DNA of 64,000 nt from contig JAPTJF010000068.1 of NCBI GenBank assembly GCA_029339195.1, forward strand, positions 70,062 to 134,061, written 5' to 3'. Both the position numbers and the translations under genes were made by a program. Within the stretch, counting starts at the first letter, position 1, and each line of letters opens with the position of its first letter. The notes under the pieces were generated by a model that saw only the letters and a program-made list of their open reading frames with translations, was not told where the DNA came from and ran no database searches. The DNA is from Micractinium sp. NFX-FRZ (taxonomy: Eukaryota > Chlorophyta > Trebouxiophyceae > Chlorellales > Chlorellaceae). Shown piece by piece: positions 48,001 through 57,937 of the stretch.

Positions 48001-51000
48001 GCTTGGGGCGAGGAGACGGCGTGCCGTGGCTTTTTATGCAAGCAAGCAAGCAAGCAGACCCATGCCTGCTGGGCGAGAGCGAGCAGCGCTGGCAGCAGGG
48101 CAGGTGGACGCGCCCCCATGTGCCAGCAACCCTTACCATGTCCACCTAAACCGGTCTGACAGCCCCCGCCCGTCCCCCCCTCTGACACCCCCAAGTCGAA
48201 CCCATCCCCGCCCCACCTGCGCCGCGATGCGTGCGTCCAACCAGCCAGTGTGGTGCACGTTGCTCACAAACTCCGGGGACTGGATCATGTCGACAACATA
48301 GTCCACAATGGTGCGGATCTCTCCCCTGCGGCCAGAAGGGAGGGAGGGAGGCAGCATTGGAGGGCGTGGATCGGTGGCAGGGTGGGCTGCATGCGGCCTT
48401 GTGCACTCTACCTCATCATGGACCGTACATCTAGACCGCGCGACCTAAACCATCACCCTGGCCCAAGTCTGCCTGTCCACCAAGCCTTTGCTTCCACCCC
48501 CCTGCTCTTTTCACCAACTGACACTGATCTCTAGAGCGCCACCACCAAGGCCTGGACGGCCCCCTCTCCCACCCCATCCACCACCGACACACAACTGGCA
48601 GGGGCGCCCAGCCCTCCCACCTGATCTTGATCTCCTTGAGCGCCACCACCATGGCCCGTATGGCCCCCTCCCGCGTGTCCCCCTTGGCAAACAGGTGGCC
48701 AAACTGGGAGTCGCTGTACTCGTGGATGGCGCCGCCGCCCTTGACGCTGAAGTAGCCCCACACCTGCGGGGGGGGCGAGGGGAGGAGGATTGGGGGAAGG
48801 AGGGGGAGGAGGAGGCACAAGATGCACTCCGCCCTTCTTCACGCTGAAGATAGCCCCACGCTGGAGGCAGCCTCCTCACCGGCAGCATCAGCGGAAGGCA
48901 GGCAGGCAGGCAGGCGGGCAGGCAGATGCAACAGCCTCCGCGGCGGACGATAGGCAGGCAGGGCAGGCAGGGCAAGTCGATGTATGGTCCACCCTGCCGC
49001 CCCTGCATCCTGGGACCAGCAACCCACACACACCAGCTGGACCTACCTCGGGTGTGGAGCGGAAGCTGATTTCGTCGATGCCGCCGCAGGTGGGCTTGAA
49101 CCCGTCATTTGCATTCTCTGCAGGCGAGGGTGTGTGCAGTTTAGGCCAGGAAAAACGAATGTCCAGGAGGGTCCATGGGCAGGGTTGAAACCCGTCATTT
49201 GCTTGCGATCTATGCGCATCAAGAGTCAATGCATGCAGACGAAAATCAAGCAGAATCGGTTGGAAGCGCACGGATAAGATGCCCAATGCTGGTGCCACAT
49301 CAGTGTCCCATAGCTTAGAGGCCCCTCTCTTGGCCAGCCACCAGCCAGCCCACAGGCACCCATGGGTGGCCACTCGCTTGCCTTCTATACCCAATCCAGC
49401 AGTTCCCCACCCACCAACACCCACTTGCCTTCTCCACTCCACCCAGCACCTCCCCACCCACCCACCCACCCACCCACCCACCCGCGGTGATGCGCACGGC
49501 CACCACGTGCCCCGCTGGCGCCACCCGGGTGCTCTCGTCCTCAAAGTCGATGGCCCCCTCCCCCTCCGGGTCCTGCCCATACAGGCGGCGCAGGTCGGGG
49601 ATGTGGTGCAGCGCCACCCCCATGCCGATGAGCAGCTGACAGGCAGGGATGTTGACGTTGCTGATCCACTCCGTCACCGGGTGCTCCACCTGAGAGAGGG
49701 AGGGAGCGCAGAGGGGGGTCGCACAGGTGGGTTTTCCGACATGGGGAAGAGGGGCGCGGTGAAAGGAAGCGAAGCATGCAACGGGCGGGGCAGGAGGGAG
49801 TTGATGCACAGCATAGCGGCATGCTGCAGCGGCATGTCCTGCCAGCACACTGCAGCAGCCCATCCCGCCCCGCCCCGCCACACACCCTTGCACCAGGCCG
49901 GCCCTGGGCAGCCATGCCTCCCGCCCGCCCCCACCTGCAGGCGCGGGTTGAGCTCCAGGAAGCAGTACTGCCGCGTGTCCATGATGTACAGGAACTCCAC
50001 GGTGGCGGCGCCCACGTAGCCCACGGAGCGGGCCAGGGCGCGCGCGCAGCGCTCCATGTCGGCCAGGACTGCGGGGCAGTCAGGGGTATGTGGGATTATG
50101 GGTGTGGGATGATTTGCATGGGAGCATTGGGAGGCAGGAATGCGGGGGATAGCGCTCCATGTGGTCCGGCGGGGGCTGCAGAAAGGGCTGAGAGTGAGCG
50201 TCAGGGGTGGGGTCTCTGACAGGAGGCAGGATGAACCACTATGAGGGGTTAGGGGGAGCATGTGGGGCAGGTGCCAGAGAAGCAGGAGGGTGGAAAGGTG
50301 GGGGCTGCCATCCGGTGAGTCGAGCATGCCCTGCCATTGCAGCCCGTTGCTGCGCACGCACCCTCAGCGGGCGCCGCCACCACGGGCCCCTCCTCCACAA
50401 TCTTCTGGTGCCGCCGCTGCACGGAGCAGTCGCGGCTGAAGACGGAGCACACGTTGCCGTGCCTGCGCGGGGCGTGGGGTGCCGGGGGAAGGGCAGGGTG
50501 AGGGTGGGGAGGGGGGCTGGGTGCACAGCAGGTGGGCAGAGTGGCGGGGCACAAGCCGCACGGAACAGGTGGCCACCAAACCTGGCCTCCTGCCATTGTT
50601 GACCACAGCCTGCCTGCCTGCCGGCATTTGTGGGCGCGCATCCTCCCTTCATGCCTGCCCTACCTATTGAAGCCCGCCGTACCTCTCTGCTGCTTCACGC
50701 ACCCCTGCCCCACCCTGCATCAGCCCCCTCACCTGTCTGCCAGCAGCTGCACCTCCAAGTGCCTGCTCTGCGGCGCCAGCTTCATGGCAAAGATGGGAGA
50801 CCCCGGCACCTCGCCCTGCACCTGCTTGAACACCAGCCGCACGTCGTCGTTACTCATGACCTGCCAGGACCATAGGGGGGACCCAATTGTTGTGTTGATA
50901 ATGGCATTGTGCTGCGGAGCATGCTAGTGCTCAGAGTGGTGGATGCATGATTGAGTCGAGTGATGACTGCGCATGCTGCGTGCCGGGGTTGCTCAAGCCA

Positions 51001-53348
51001 GCCAAGGTCCAGGCAGGGCAGCACACCCCTCCCTCCCCCTCGCACCGCCACCCTTCCTCCCCCGCCCGCCCACCTTGCGGATGCCCTTGCCGCCGCCCCC
51101 CCAGGAGGCCTTGAGCATGGCGGGGTACCCGATGCGGTTGCAGCACTCCAGCGCCTCCGCCAGGCTGTGGATGCAGGCGCGGTTGTACACCTCTGGTGGG
51201 ATGACTCCACCCTGACAGGCTGCACAGGACGGCAAGGGTGCAAGAAAGTGGTGTGGAGTGAGGGTGCAAGACAGTGCAGCTGTCGGGGCCTCCGTCACCG
51301 CGCTCACTTGCGCGGCCCGCCGCCAACCCTGCTCCCGCGCAGCGCAGCGTCGTTCGAGGCATGGCCCCACCATCACATAGCGCACGCAGCATGCCACACC
51401 CCTGCCCCCACTCGAGTGCACGCACTCGCGTAATCCACGGTCACGCCGTCGCCGCTCCAGGGAATCGTGGGCACCCCCGCCGACTGCGCCAGGATCGTGG
51501 ACCCAATCTTGTCGCCCAGTGCCGCCATGGCAGCGGAGGGCGGCCCCAGGAAGCGGATGCGGCTGGGCGTCTCCTCCAGCGCGTCAGGCAGCTCTGGCTT
51601 CTCAGAGGCATGGCCCCTGCCAGTGGGGAGAGCAGTGGAACAAGGGCATTGAAGTGGACCAGAAAGGTGCCCACGCCTCCCAGAGCGACCGTGAAGCTCC
51701 GCTTCTCCACCACCCAACCGCTGCCCTAGGGCCTACAGTGGCAGGCACACAGCTTCCAACCCGCCAGTGCGCAGGGCCATTAGAGTGATGAGCTGCGCAT
51801 TGTCCATAGCAGCGATGAGCGGTGCATGCATCCATAGGATGACCTGCTCTGGTTTGCCAACCTCCCACCGTTCGCCCCTGCCCCTGGCGCTCACCATCCC
51901 GGCCACACGGCGTCCACCCCGGTGCGCATGGCCATGGCAGTGATGAGCTGCACGTTTGCATAGTTGTTGGTGTTCTTTCCACCCGGGACCTCCACAAACT
52001 GGTCTGCCATGCGGATGTGCTCCGCATCTGCCCGCATGTCCTCCGGGGTGGCCATGGCAATCAGGTTCACTGTGCAGACAGAGGAAGGTGGGGCAGGAGG
52101 AGGGACGTCAGGGAGGCAGCGAGAGGGGGGAAGTCCCAAGGCGGTGGCCAAGGCGATCAGGTTGAAAGAAAACACAGAAGAGATGGGCCGGAGAGGGAGG
52201 GGCGTGCCTTCGACAAAGCCATACCGATGCGGTGCAGCAGCATGATAAGGGCATCGAGGAGGCAGCAGGGCGAGGTAGCTTGGGCAAGCTTGGGCAGAGA
52301 GGTCAGGGGCACCCTTGGCCCTCCGACCCCCTCTCTCCAACCGACTACCAACTGCCACAGCTCCCCCCACCCCCATGGCCCCACCATCCCTTTCACAGAG
52401 GCGCCCGCAGCACACCGCCCAACATAAACACACATGCTGCGCTGCACAGTCGGCCCCGAGGCAGGCCACTGGCCCCTTCAATACGCCGCCTCCCCGCCCT
52501 CCCTGCTGCCAGCCCGTCCCCTTCCTTCTCCCAGCCCTCCTCAGTCAAAGCAGGCCTTCCCCTCCACCCCCTCCCACCCCCACAGAGGCACACACTTGAA
52601 CAGCGCCCTACTACCGCCTCACCCGCACGCTCATTCCCAAAGTTCTTGTACGCCCACGAGCGCACGCTGCGCATGAACTTTGTGGCTGCCAGCCCGTTGT
52701 TGGCCACCAGCACAGAGTGGATGGGGCGGTCGCCGCCCCACCCCGCCACACGCGCATCCAGCGTTGCCACCAGCTCAGCAGTGCGCTTGGGCACACCCAG
52801 GCGCGTGGCAGAGCTGCAGCGAAGGTGAAAAGGCAGCCATTGGCGGAACAAGAGAGGCAAGGTGGGCAGGCTGGCGTGGAAGGTGCTGTGGCGGCGGGCA
52901 GGTGGCACGCTGCTGAGCTTCTGCTGCTGGCAGGCCACTGACACGCAATGGGCCCATGCAGCAAACCTCTGATGCCTGTGCCTGCCAGGTGCCTTGCGCG
53001 CAGGAGCGACACACAAAGGCGGCTGACCCTCCAGCGCTGGCAAGCAGCCCCTTTGACCAGTGGCTGCCCAGCTGCCATCAGTTCAGCACCCATGACAGCT
53101 GGTGTGTGCCAACACTCTGGCCCGCCACGAGGCCAGCACTCTCACCTAGACTTGGTCAGGTCTCCGTAGGACATGGACAGGAGGCGGGAAGAGGAAGAGG
53201 AGAGGACCGAGGAGCCGCTGCCCTGCCGGGTGTGGGTGGGGGGCAGCGCCTTGGCGGCGGGGCTGCCGCTGCCGCCGCCGCTGCCGCCGGTGCCTGCCCG
53301 CGGGCTTCCATGCTGCTCAGGCTGCACAGAGCTCATGGACTGTGTCAT
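32546..53348 (-). CDS. ACC1: acetyl-CoA carboxylase, homomeric multidomain type
   Basis: Carboxylates acetyl-CoA to malonyl-CoA with ATP and bicarbonate, the committing step of fatty-acid synthesis and elongation. Forty-nine exons join in frame to 2452 aa, slightly longer than the usual 2250-2350. Order: Ser/Gly-rich leader (about 1-67), biotin carboxylase ([41 protein letters not shown]), biotinyl domain (EVEVMKMMM, Lys near 766), long central region, then carboxyltransferase ([41 protein letters not shown]). Exons are listed in the domain entries. The Met at 53348 is the first in-frame ATG. I see no clear transit peptide, so a cytosolic enzyme is likely, but targeting is uncertain. GC donors occur after exons 22, 35 and 40. 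Many introns contain decayed copies of exon edges. The gene is divergent from the unknown gene at 53799. Confidence 0.95.
33765..33815. repeat. decayed copy of carboxylase exon 48 acceptor edge
   Basis: Resembles 33651-33700 about 115 bases away (shared GCGCAC, GGCC, GTC, TGCATCT blocks). Confidence 0.85.
34925..34975. repeat. decayed copy of carboxylase exon 44 donor edge
   Basis: Shares CTCAAACAGGTC, CGCTGCCCGCCC and CGAGAA with 35115-35160. Read on the minus strand it still encodes a ghost of [12 protein letters not shown]. Confidence 0.85.
36672..36712. repeat. decayed copy of carboxylase exon 40 donor edge
   Basis: Resembles 36777-36820. On the minus strand it reads WDVCTSRAQ followed by GT, where the true exon reads RDVYTSHMQ followed by GC. 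Confidence 0.8.
39722..39830. repeat. two-copy tandem repeat, about 57 bp
   Basis: Two copies sharing TAGCTGCCAGCCC and CCCAACCATTGATTG, in the carboxylase intron beside exon 33. Confidence 0.9.
41234..41280. repeat. decayed copy of carboxylase exon 30 acceptor edge
   Basis: CCAGCACCTGGT, CGCTGG and TGCAGGGGC blocks match 41147-41190, about 90 bases away. The acceptor is included. Confidence 0.85.
42009..42038. repeat. 30-base poly-G tract
   Basis: Uninterrupted G run on the plus strand (poly-C in the transcript), immediately upstream of the exon 27 acceptor in the carboxylase gene. The exact length is prone to sequencing error. Confidence 0.95.
43738..43795. repeat. decayed copy of carboxylase exon 23 donor edge
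   Basis: Shares GTGGCCCC.CCAAACAGCTCCCT with 43846-43900. The minus strand still reads [12 protein letters not shown] beside the true [12 protein letters not shown]. Confidence 0.9.
45798..45832. repeat. decayed copy of carboxylase exon 18 donor edge
   Basis: CTCACCGGCTCCAGGCGAGGTGT-like sequence matches CTCACCTGCTTCGGGCGAGT at 45908-45940. Confidence 0.7.
46478..46508. repeat. decayed copy of carboxylase exon 17 acceptor edge
   Basis: AGCTGGAAGTGC and flanks match 46368-46405, about 110 bases away. Confidence 0.7.
46632..47105 (-). other. ACC1: carboxylase exons 15-16: biotinyl (BCCP) domain
   Basis: Exons 47105-46998 and 46761-46632. [12 protein letters not shown] is the biotinylation motif, with Lys near residue 766. 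The usual MKMCM has Met in place of Cys here. The preceding SNEHDPSK then [16 protein letters not shown] is the typical strand pattern. Confidence 0.93.
47098..47300. repeat. triple repeat spanning a carboxylase exon edge, about 95-bp unit
   Basis: Three copies of a unit beginning CTGCCA...CCTGGCGCAGCACAGC. The first copy overlaps the start and acceptor of exon 15; the other two lie in the intron and also share GGGCTCAGCCCCC-like and TGCCACCAT blocks. Confidence 0.95.
48515..48570. repeat. decayed copy of carboxylase exon 11 donor edge
   Basis: AGCGCCACCACCA, GGCC and GGCCCCCTC blocks match 48619-48675. The minus strand reads ALVVALEI beside the true AMVVALKEI. Confidence 0.9.
48828..48872. 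repeat. decayed copy of carboxylase exon 11 acceptor edge
   Basis: CGCCCTT, ACGCTGAAG and TAGCCCCAC match 48735-48775 in order. Exon 11 therefore has a ghost copy of each of its edges. Confidence 0.9.
49180..49208. repeat. decayed copy of carboxylase exon 10 acceptor edge
   Basis: ACCCGTCATTTGC and the preceding GGTTGAA match 49090-49122. The minus strand reads ANDGFQP beside the true ANDGFKP. Confidence 0.85.
50136..50178. repeat. decayed copy of carboxylase exon 8 acceptor edge
   Basis: AGCGCTCCATGT and the GC-rich flank match 50042-50078, about 95 bases away. Confidence 0.7.
51760..51815. repeat. decayed copy of carboxylase exon 3 donor edge
   Basis: GTGCGCA.GGCCAT and AGTGATGAGCTGC match 51918-51960, about 155 bases away. 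Confidence 0.85.
52128..52185. repeat. decayed copy of carboxylase exon 3 acceptor edge
   Basis: GTGGCCA.GGC.ATCAGGTT and the following pattern match 52046-52090. The minus strand reads FNLIALAT beside the true VNLIAMAT. Confidence 0.85.
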
Positions 53349-53798
53349 GGCGGGCGCGTGGGAGCGCCTCTGACCGCCAGAAAGCACCACCCCGAGGGGT
53401 GGAAGTCGGGGGGCCGGTACCGGGCTACTCTTGCGCGATCGATAAAATTCAACGAGGTAAGAGCCGCTAGAGGCAAGCCCTTCCTGCCACTGCTGCTATT
53501 ACTTGAATAGCTTGGTACTTTCAGGGAAACCTCGGCATGCGCGACCCCAGGCCGTGTAGCATGTCTAGCTGTCACTGGAGTCCGACATGGCAATGCGTGA
53601 ACACGACAGGAGCTCGAAAGCGACCAGTGGCCTTCCCCAACCAAATTTTGCCAGCTCAGATCGTCACAGTCTCCTCCAAGGGAGACCCTCGTGCGCTAGT
53701 TTGATCCAATTTTTCACCGCAATCCATCCAAAAGCAGTTGGATTTGCTAGAGCGGGGTGGCAGGCGCGAATTGATCGAGGCGCTGTGCTGCCCTCGTC
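53349..53798. promoter_or_regulatory. divergent intergenic region, carboxylase and unknown gene
   Basis: 450 bases between two head-to-head start codons. Both promoters and leaders must share this space. A lower-GC stretch (about 53420-53520) stands out from the surroundings. No specific factor site is recognised. Confidence 0.5.
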
Positions 53799-56511
53799 AT
53801 GGCGCCGCCTGCAGCACCGTCGGGCTTTACGGCCGCCTTGATCGCGGCCCTGGAGGACGCACAAGCCGCGGCGGCACAGCCCAAGCCGGCCGCGCAGCTG
53901 GCTAAAGCCGCCTGGAGCAAGCTGCAGTTCGATTTCCCGGTGCGCTTGATGACGAAGGTCGCCGCCGCGCTGCGCCTCTCTATGAGCAGCCACCGCCGCC
54001 GCTGCCTGCCGCCTGCTGCCGCTGCCGCCAAGTGCCGCCCCTGTTGCCTACTGCCCCCGCCTCGTTGACACCCACACCTGCATACGCATATGGTTTCAGG
54101 TGGTGTCTGCGGATGAGCTGGCAGCGCTGGTGCAGGAGTTTGCCAGCGGGCAGCGCAGCGAGGTCACCCCACGCTTCCTTTCAGTTCTGCGCGACGGCTC
54201 CGCCGCCGCAGGGCCCTCCGCCAGTGACCCGACTGCTGCACCTTCAAGCAGTATCGCCGCTGAGGACAGCAAGACCTCCTCCCCACTGGTGCCGCTCTAC
54301 CAGCAGCTGTATGCAGTGGCGGTGCTGGGCAGCCTGCAGGCCTGCCTAGAGGCTCCAGAGGCGGAAGCGGCCGCGCAGCTGGCTGCACTGCAGCCGGAAG
54401 CGGGCGCTGCCGGCGGTTCCGTGTGGTCAGCAGAGGGCCACAGCCAGCTGGAGCAGGTGCTGGCAGCAGCAACGGCAGCAGCCGATGCAGGGCAGTCCCC
54501 TGTGCCGGCGGACTTGGAACACCGGCTGTCGCAGCAGGTGCGTGCATGCACGGTTTGCCCTGTTGCCACATGTGCACGTCACCACGGCCTGTGTGCATGG
54601 GATACCTCCACCAGTGGCCTTATGCACAGACTGGTGAAATGCACCATCATGCCGCCTGTATTTGCCCGCCGCATCTGTTGGCTTGCCGGGTGCAGGGCAC
54701 GCAGCCCTGCCGTATGCATGCCCCGGCCTGAGCACAACAGCGCCATGTGAGGGTCTGCCTCCACACTGCTGTGACCCTTTGCAGGAGGACGATGATAGCA
54801 CAGAGTACGAACCTCTCGAGCCTGTGCAGCCAGCAGCACAGCAGGCACCGCAGCAGCAGCAGCAGCAGCAGCGGCAGCAGCAGCCTCCTGCGCCCGGCTC
54901 GCAGGCAGCGGCAGCGCCGGCCTGCCTGCCGGAGCAGCTTGCCCGGCTGGCTGAACACCTCAGCTATCACTGCATGGCAGACACGGCAGCCTGGCGCGAA
55001 CTTCGCGCCTTGCAGCGGGTCGCGGCCTGCCTGACAGCGGCACGGCAGCACCCGCGGTTCACCGAGCTGGGGGGTGCCACGCAACCGCTGCTGCGCCTGG
55101 CGGCAGACCGCTTTGTGGCAAGCCCTGTGGAGCTCGAGGCAAGGCTGCCTGCCCTGCTGGATGCCCTTGCCATCCCTGGCAACAGCGGCAGCAGCGCCAG
55201 CAAGGCAGCCAGCAGCACACCTAGCAGCAAGCAGGATGCGGCTGCAGCAGCCGCTGCTGCTGAGCTGGCACTGGCGGCGGCGGTTGCCCTGGCAGCGCAG
55301 GTCAGCTCGCCGTCGGCGCGACGCCGGCTGTGGGCTGAAGCCAACTCCCGCCTGCTGCCCGTGGCTGCGCAGCAGCTGGAGGAGCAGCAGGTCGCGCTGG
55401 CACGGGCGGCACGGGCGGCAGCAGCCGGCAGCTCAGCAGCAGCTGGCACCCCAGGAGTTGCTGAGGTACAGCTGTCGCCAGAGCAAGTGTACCGCATCAT
55501 GCTGCCCTGCCAGCTCCTCTATTTCTTCGTCCTAGAGGCCCCCCGCGCGCCAGCGACGCTGCTGCAAGACGCGCTGCTGAAGGCTGGCCTGCTGCGCTCC
55601 CTGGTGTTGCTCTTCACCCAGCTGGGTGCTGCCCCCGGCGCAGAGCCGCTGCGCTGCGCGCTGCTGCTGGCCTGCGCTGCGGCGCAACCCCTGGCTGACT
55701 GGGCGGCCGCCGTCCCCGGCTTCACGGCATCCCTGGGTGCCCCCGCGTTTGCCTCCGGCGGAGAGGCTGCGCTGCACGGCGCGCTGTGGCGGCTGATGCA
55801 GGGCGGCGGCGGGGGCAACCTGGCAGCGATACTGTTGGATGCGACGCCGGCAGACAAGGTGCGGTGGCGCGGCTTGCAGGGGCTGGCTTGTTGGGCAAAC
55901 AGACGTGGCAGGAGCAGCTGCTGTGCGAGCTGCCCGCTTCCCTGCAACGGCATCGTGCTTGCATCGGCTCTGTTCTGGCATCGACAGTGACCGCCGCTCC
56001 CCTGCCTCCCCAGCCTCACAATGCACGGATCACTGGCTGAGCTCGCTGTCCCCCCGCCTGCGTGCAGGTGCCAGGCGTGCTGCAGGCGCTGCAGCTGATG
56101 GCAGACATGCAGGCCGTGTCTCGTCGCTCTACACCGCTGTGGGACGCTGACGTGGAGGGCGCGCTGCGCACGCTGGCCAGCACGCTGCGCCAGCACTACA
56201 GCCGGCAGCGGCAGGAGGCGGCGGCGGAGGCAGAACTCGCGGGCGGGAGCGGCACATCTACTGCTGCCACGGCTGGCGGCGATGCAGCTGAAGCAGCAGA
56301 AGAGCAAACACCAGCATCATCCGCCGCGGAAGCAGCGGATACAGCAGCAGCGGCTCGGGAAGAGGAGGAGGATGCTAAGAAGCTGGGGGTGTCAGCGGAG
56401 GAGCAGACAGCAGTGCTTTCTTCCCGGCGTGCTGCCCGCCTGCAGCCCACTTGCTTGAAGCTGATCAAAGATCTGCTGCAGCGGCGCGCCGGCGGCGGCA
56501 AGCACGACTGA
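53799..56511 (+). CDS. unknown Ala/Gln-rich protein
   Basis: Four exons: 53799-53939 (or 53957), 54100-54537, 54785-55858, 56068-56511, giving 698 aa (704 with the alternative first donor). I do not recognise the family. Seen: a helix-rich N-terminus (FTAALIAALEDAQAAAAQ, then VSADELAALVQEFASG), a central polyglutamine run encoded by CAG repeats near 54850-54890, long Ala/Leu-rich helical stretches (LLYFFVLEAPRAPATLLQDA, LLRSLVLLFTQLGAAPGAEP), an acidic low-complexity segment and a basic end (LIKDLLQRRAGGGKHD). There is no signal peptide or clear membrane segment. The pattern suits an alpha-solenoid or scaffold protein, but that is inference. The codon-biased, GT-AG-bounded exons with consistent phases support a real gene. 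Confidence 0.7.
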
Positions 56512-56652
56512 TTGAGCAGCTGTTGTCTCGTTGTACTGCATGCTGTGCTGCCTGCTCCCGGGCAGCCATGCCTTGTCCTTGCAAAGTGGACTGTGCCCTC
56601 AAGGCCGAGTGCCGTAGGAACTGCCCAGGCAGGCCCAGGGTGTATCGGAGAC

Positions 56653-56982
56653 ATGTCTAGGAAGTGCAGCAGGCATGCCTGTGGTTTTGCAGCGTGCTTC
56701 TCCTGCTTTGCACGCTGGGAAGCAACAAGGCCACATCGAGGGCATATTGGCGGCTCAGCTCTTGTTCGTCGAGTTGCCTCGGCCGCCGTGGAGGGCTGGG
56801 AGCAGCTGAGGGCCACCGTCCCCGCCCCGCTGCCACGAGAGGCACAGCAATACTTGCCGGCGGCGCTGAAGGCGCGGCGCCACGCGGTGCTGCTGTGCAT
56901 GCTGCGCCTGGTGCTGCCGCGCGACGTGGTGGATCCAGTGCTGGCGCGCCTGGAGCTGGACTGGCTGCGAGCGCGCGGGTGA
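56653..56982 (+). CDS. possible small gene or terminal exon, unknown
   Basis: An open frame from ATG 56653 encodes 109 aa. From about 56790 it looks protein-like (EGWEQLRATVPAPLPREAQQ, ARLELDWLRARG). The first 40 codons look like non-coding sequence. It may be the last exon of a small gene with an acceptor at 56690, or part of the 3' region of the upstream gene. No family recognised. Confidence 0.3.
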   Translation: MSRKCSRHACGFAACFSCFARWEATRPHRGHIGGSALVRRVASAAVEGWEQLRATVPAPLPREAQQYLPAALKARRHAVLLCMLRLVLPRDVVDPVLARLELDWLRARG

Positions 56983-57937
56983 GGCTGGTGGCGCCCCAGC
57001 CCAACGACACCTGGCACATCCTGATCAGCCTCTCCTGGGCTGCGGCCGCCCACTGCTTCACGCGCATGCAACTTCATGCGTAGCGTATGGGTCCTGTTTT
57101 TACTTCGCTTGCTCACTGTGCCTGTGTTGCCTTGCATTTGCCTCTCCTTCATTTGGGCGTGTGTGTGCTGGTGTTGCTTTGGTTGTTCACAGTGGCCGAG
57201 CTGCCTTGCATGTGCCACTCTCAGCCTCCCTGCCGCTCGTCCCGACACCGCGTTCCGCACATTGTTGGGGGCTGCAACCCCAGGCCACCGTTTTTGGTTG
57301 CTAGAACTCCCACAAGGCAACTGACACGCTACTCTGCAACTTGTCCGCACAACAACCTTCTGCGCCAGCGTGCAAGCCCAACCCAGCATTGCAAAGAAAC
57401 AACACCCGAACCAGCAGCAACGCAGGGTACCACCGACACTGTGTGGGTGCCAACAACAATTACTTCACAACATTCTGTACGCGACATGGGCCGCAAAACG
57501 GTGAAAAGCCTGGGGCATTTTGGCGCGGCTGCTGCTTGCAGTGCAGGCGGGCGGCGGCGGCACACCGCCGCCGCTGCCGCCGCTGCCGCAACAGACAATG
57601 TGCAGCGCACTGCGCTTGCAGCCGGCGCAAAAGCTTCAAGTATACCTGGTTTTAATAGGAGAGCGGCAGCAGGTCCGCAGCTGCGGCACTGGGCGCAGGG
57701 ACCAACAGGCCTCTGAAGGCCTGCTGCTCCCCTGGCTTGTGAGCAGCGGCAACGCTATTCAGAAGCACTTGCAAGTAGCGGAGGCGCGCCCTCCGGAAGG
57801 GAGAATGAGGTGGCCCGGGTCAAGAAGGGATGCCGATCTGGCCTCAGCCGCGAGGATGAAACACCCTCGCCCGCCCCCATTCCTGTCTCCGCTCGCCTCG
57901 CAGACCACTCCGCTTGCTCATCTCAGCCTCTGACACA
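56983..57937. other. intergenic region before psbX
   Basis: No convincing exon. GC falls in parts (57080-57500). Short alanine-rich frames near 57520-57610 come from GCC/GCG repeats. The psbX promoter and leader should be in the last few hundred bases. Confidence 0.45.

Larger units (their letters stand above)
47345..53348 (-). other. ACC1: carboxylase exons 1-14: leader, biotin carboxylase and following segment
   Basis: Exons: 53348-53146, 52813-52623, 52069-51895, 51616-51426, 51219-51074, 50860-50733, 50462-50362, 50068-49935, 49689-49482, 49117-49047, 48763-48621, 48325-48217, 47905-47734, 47463-47345. ATP-grasp features are visible: the Gly-rich [11 protein letters not shown] loop, [30 protein letters not shown], and [20 protein letters not shown] followed by VEHPVTEWI. 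These match the family closely, so catalytic function looks intact. Confidence 0.92.

Noticed and set aside
57329..57610. 93-codon minus-strand frame rich in alanine
   Set aside because: It arises from GCC/GCG repeats; no splice context or recognisable sequence.
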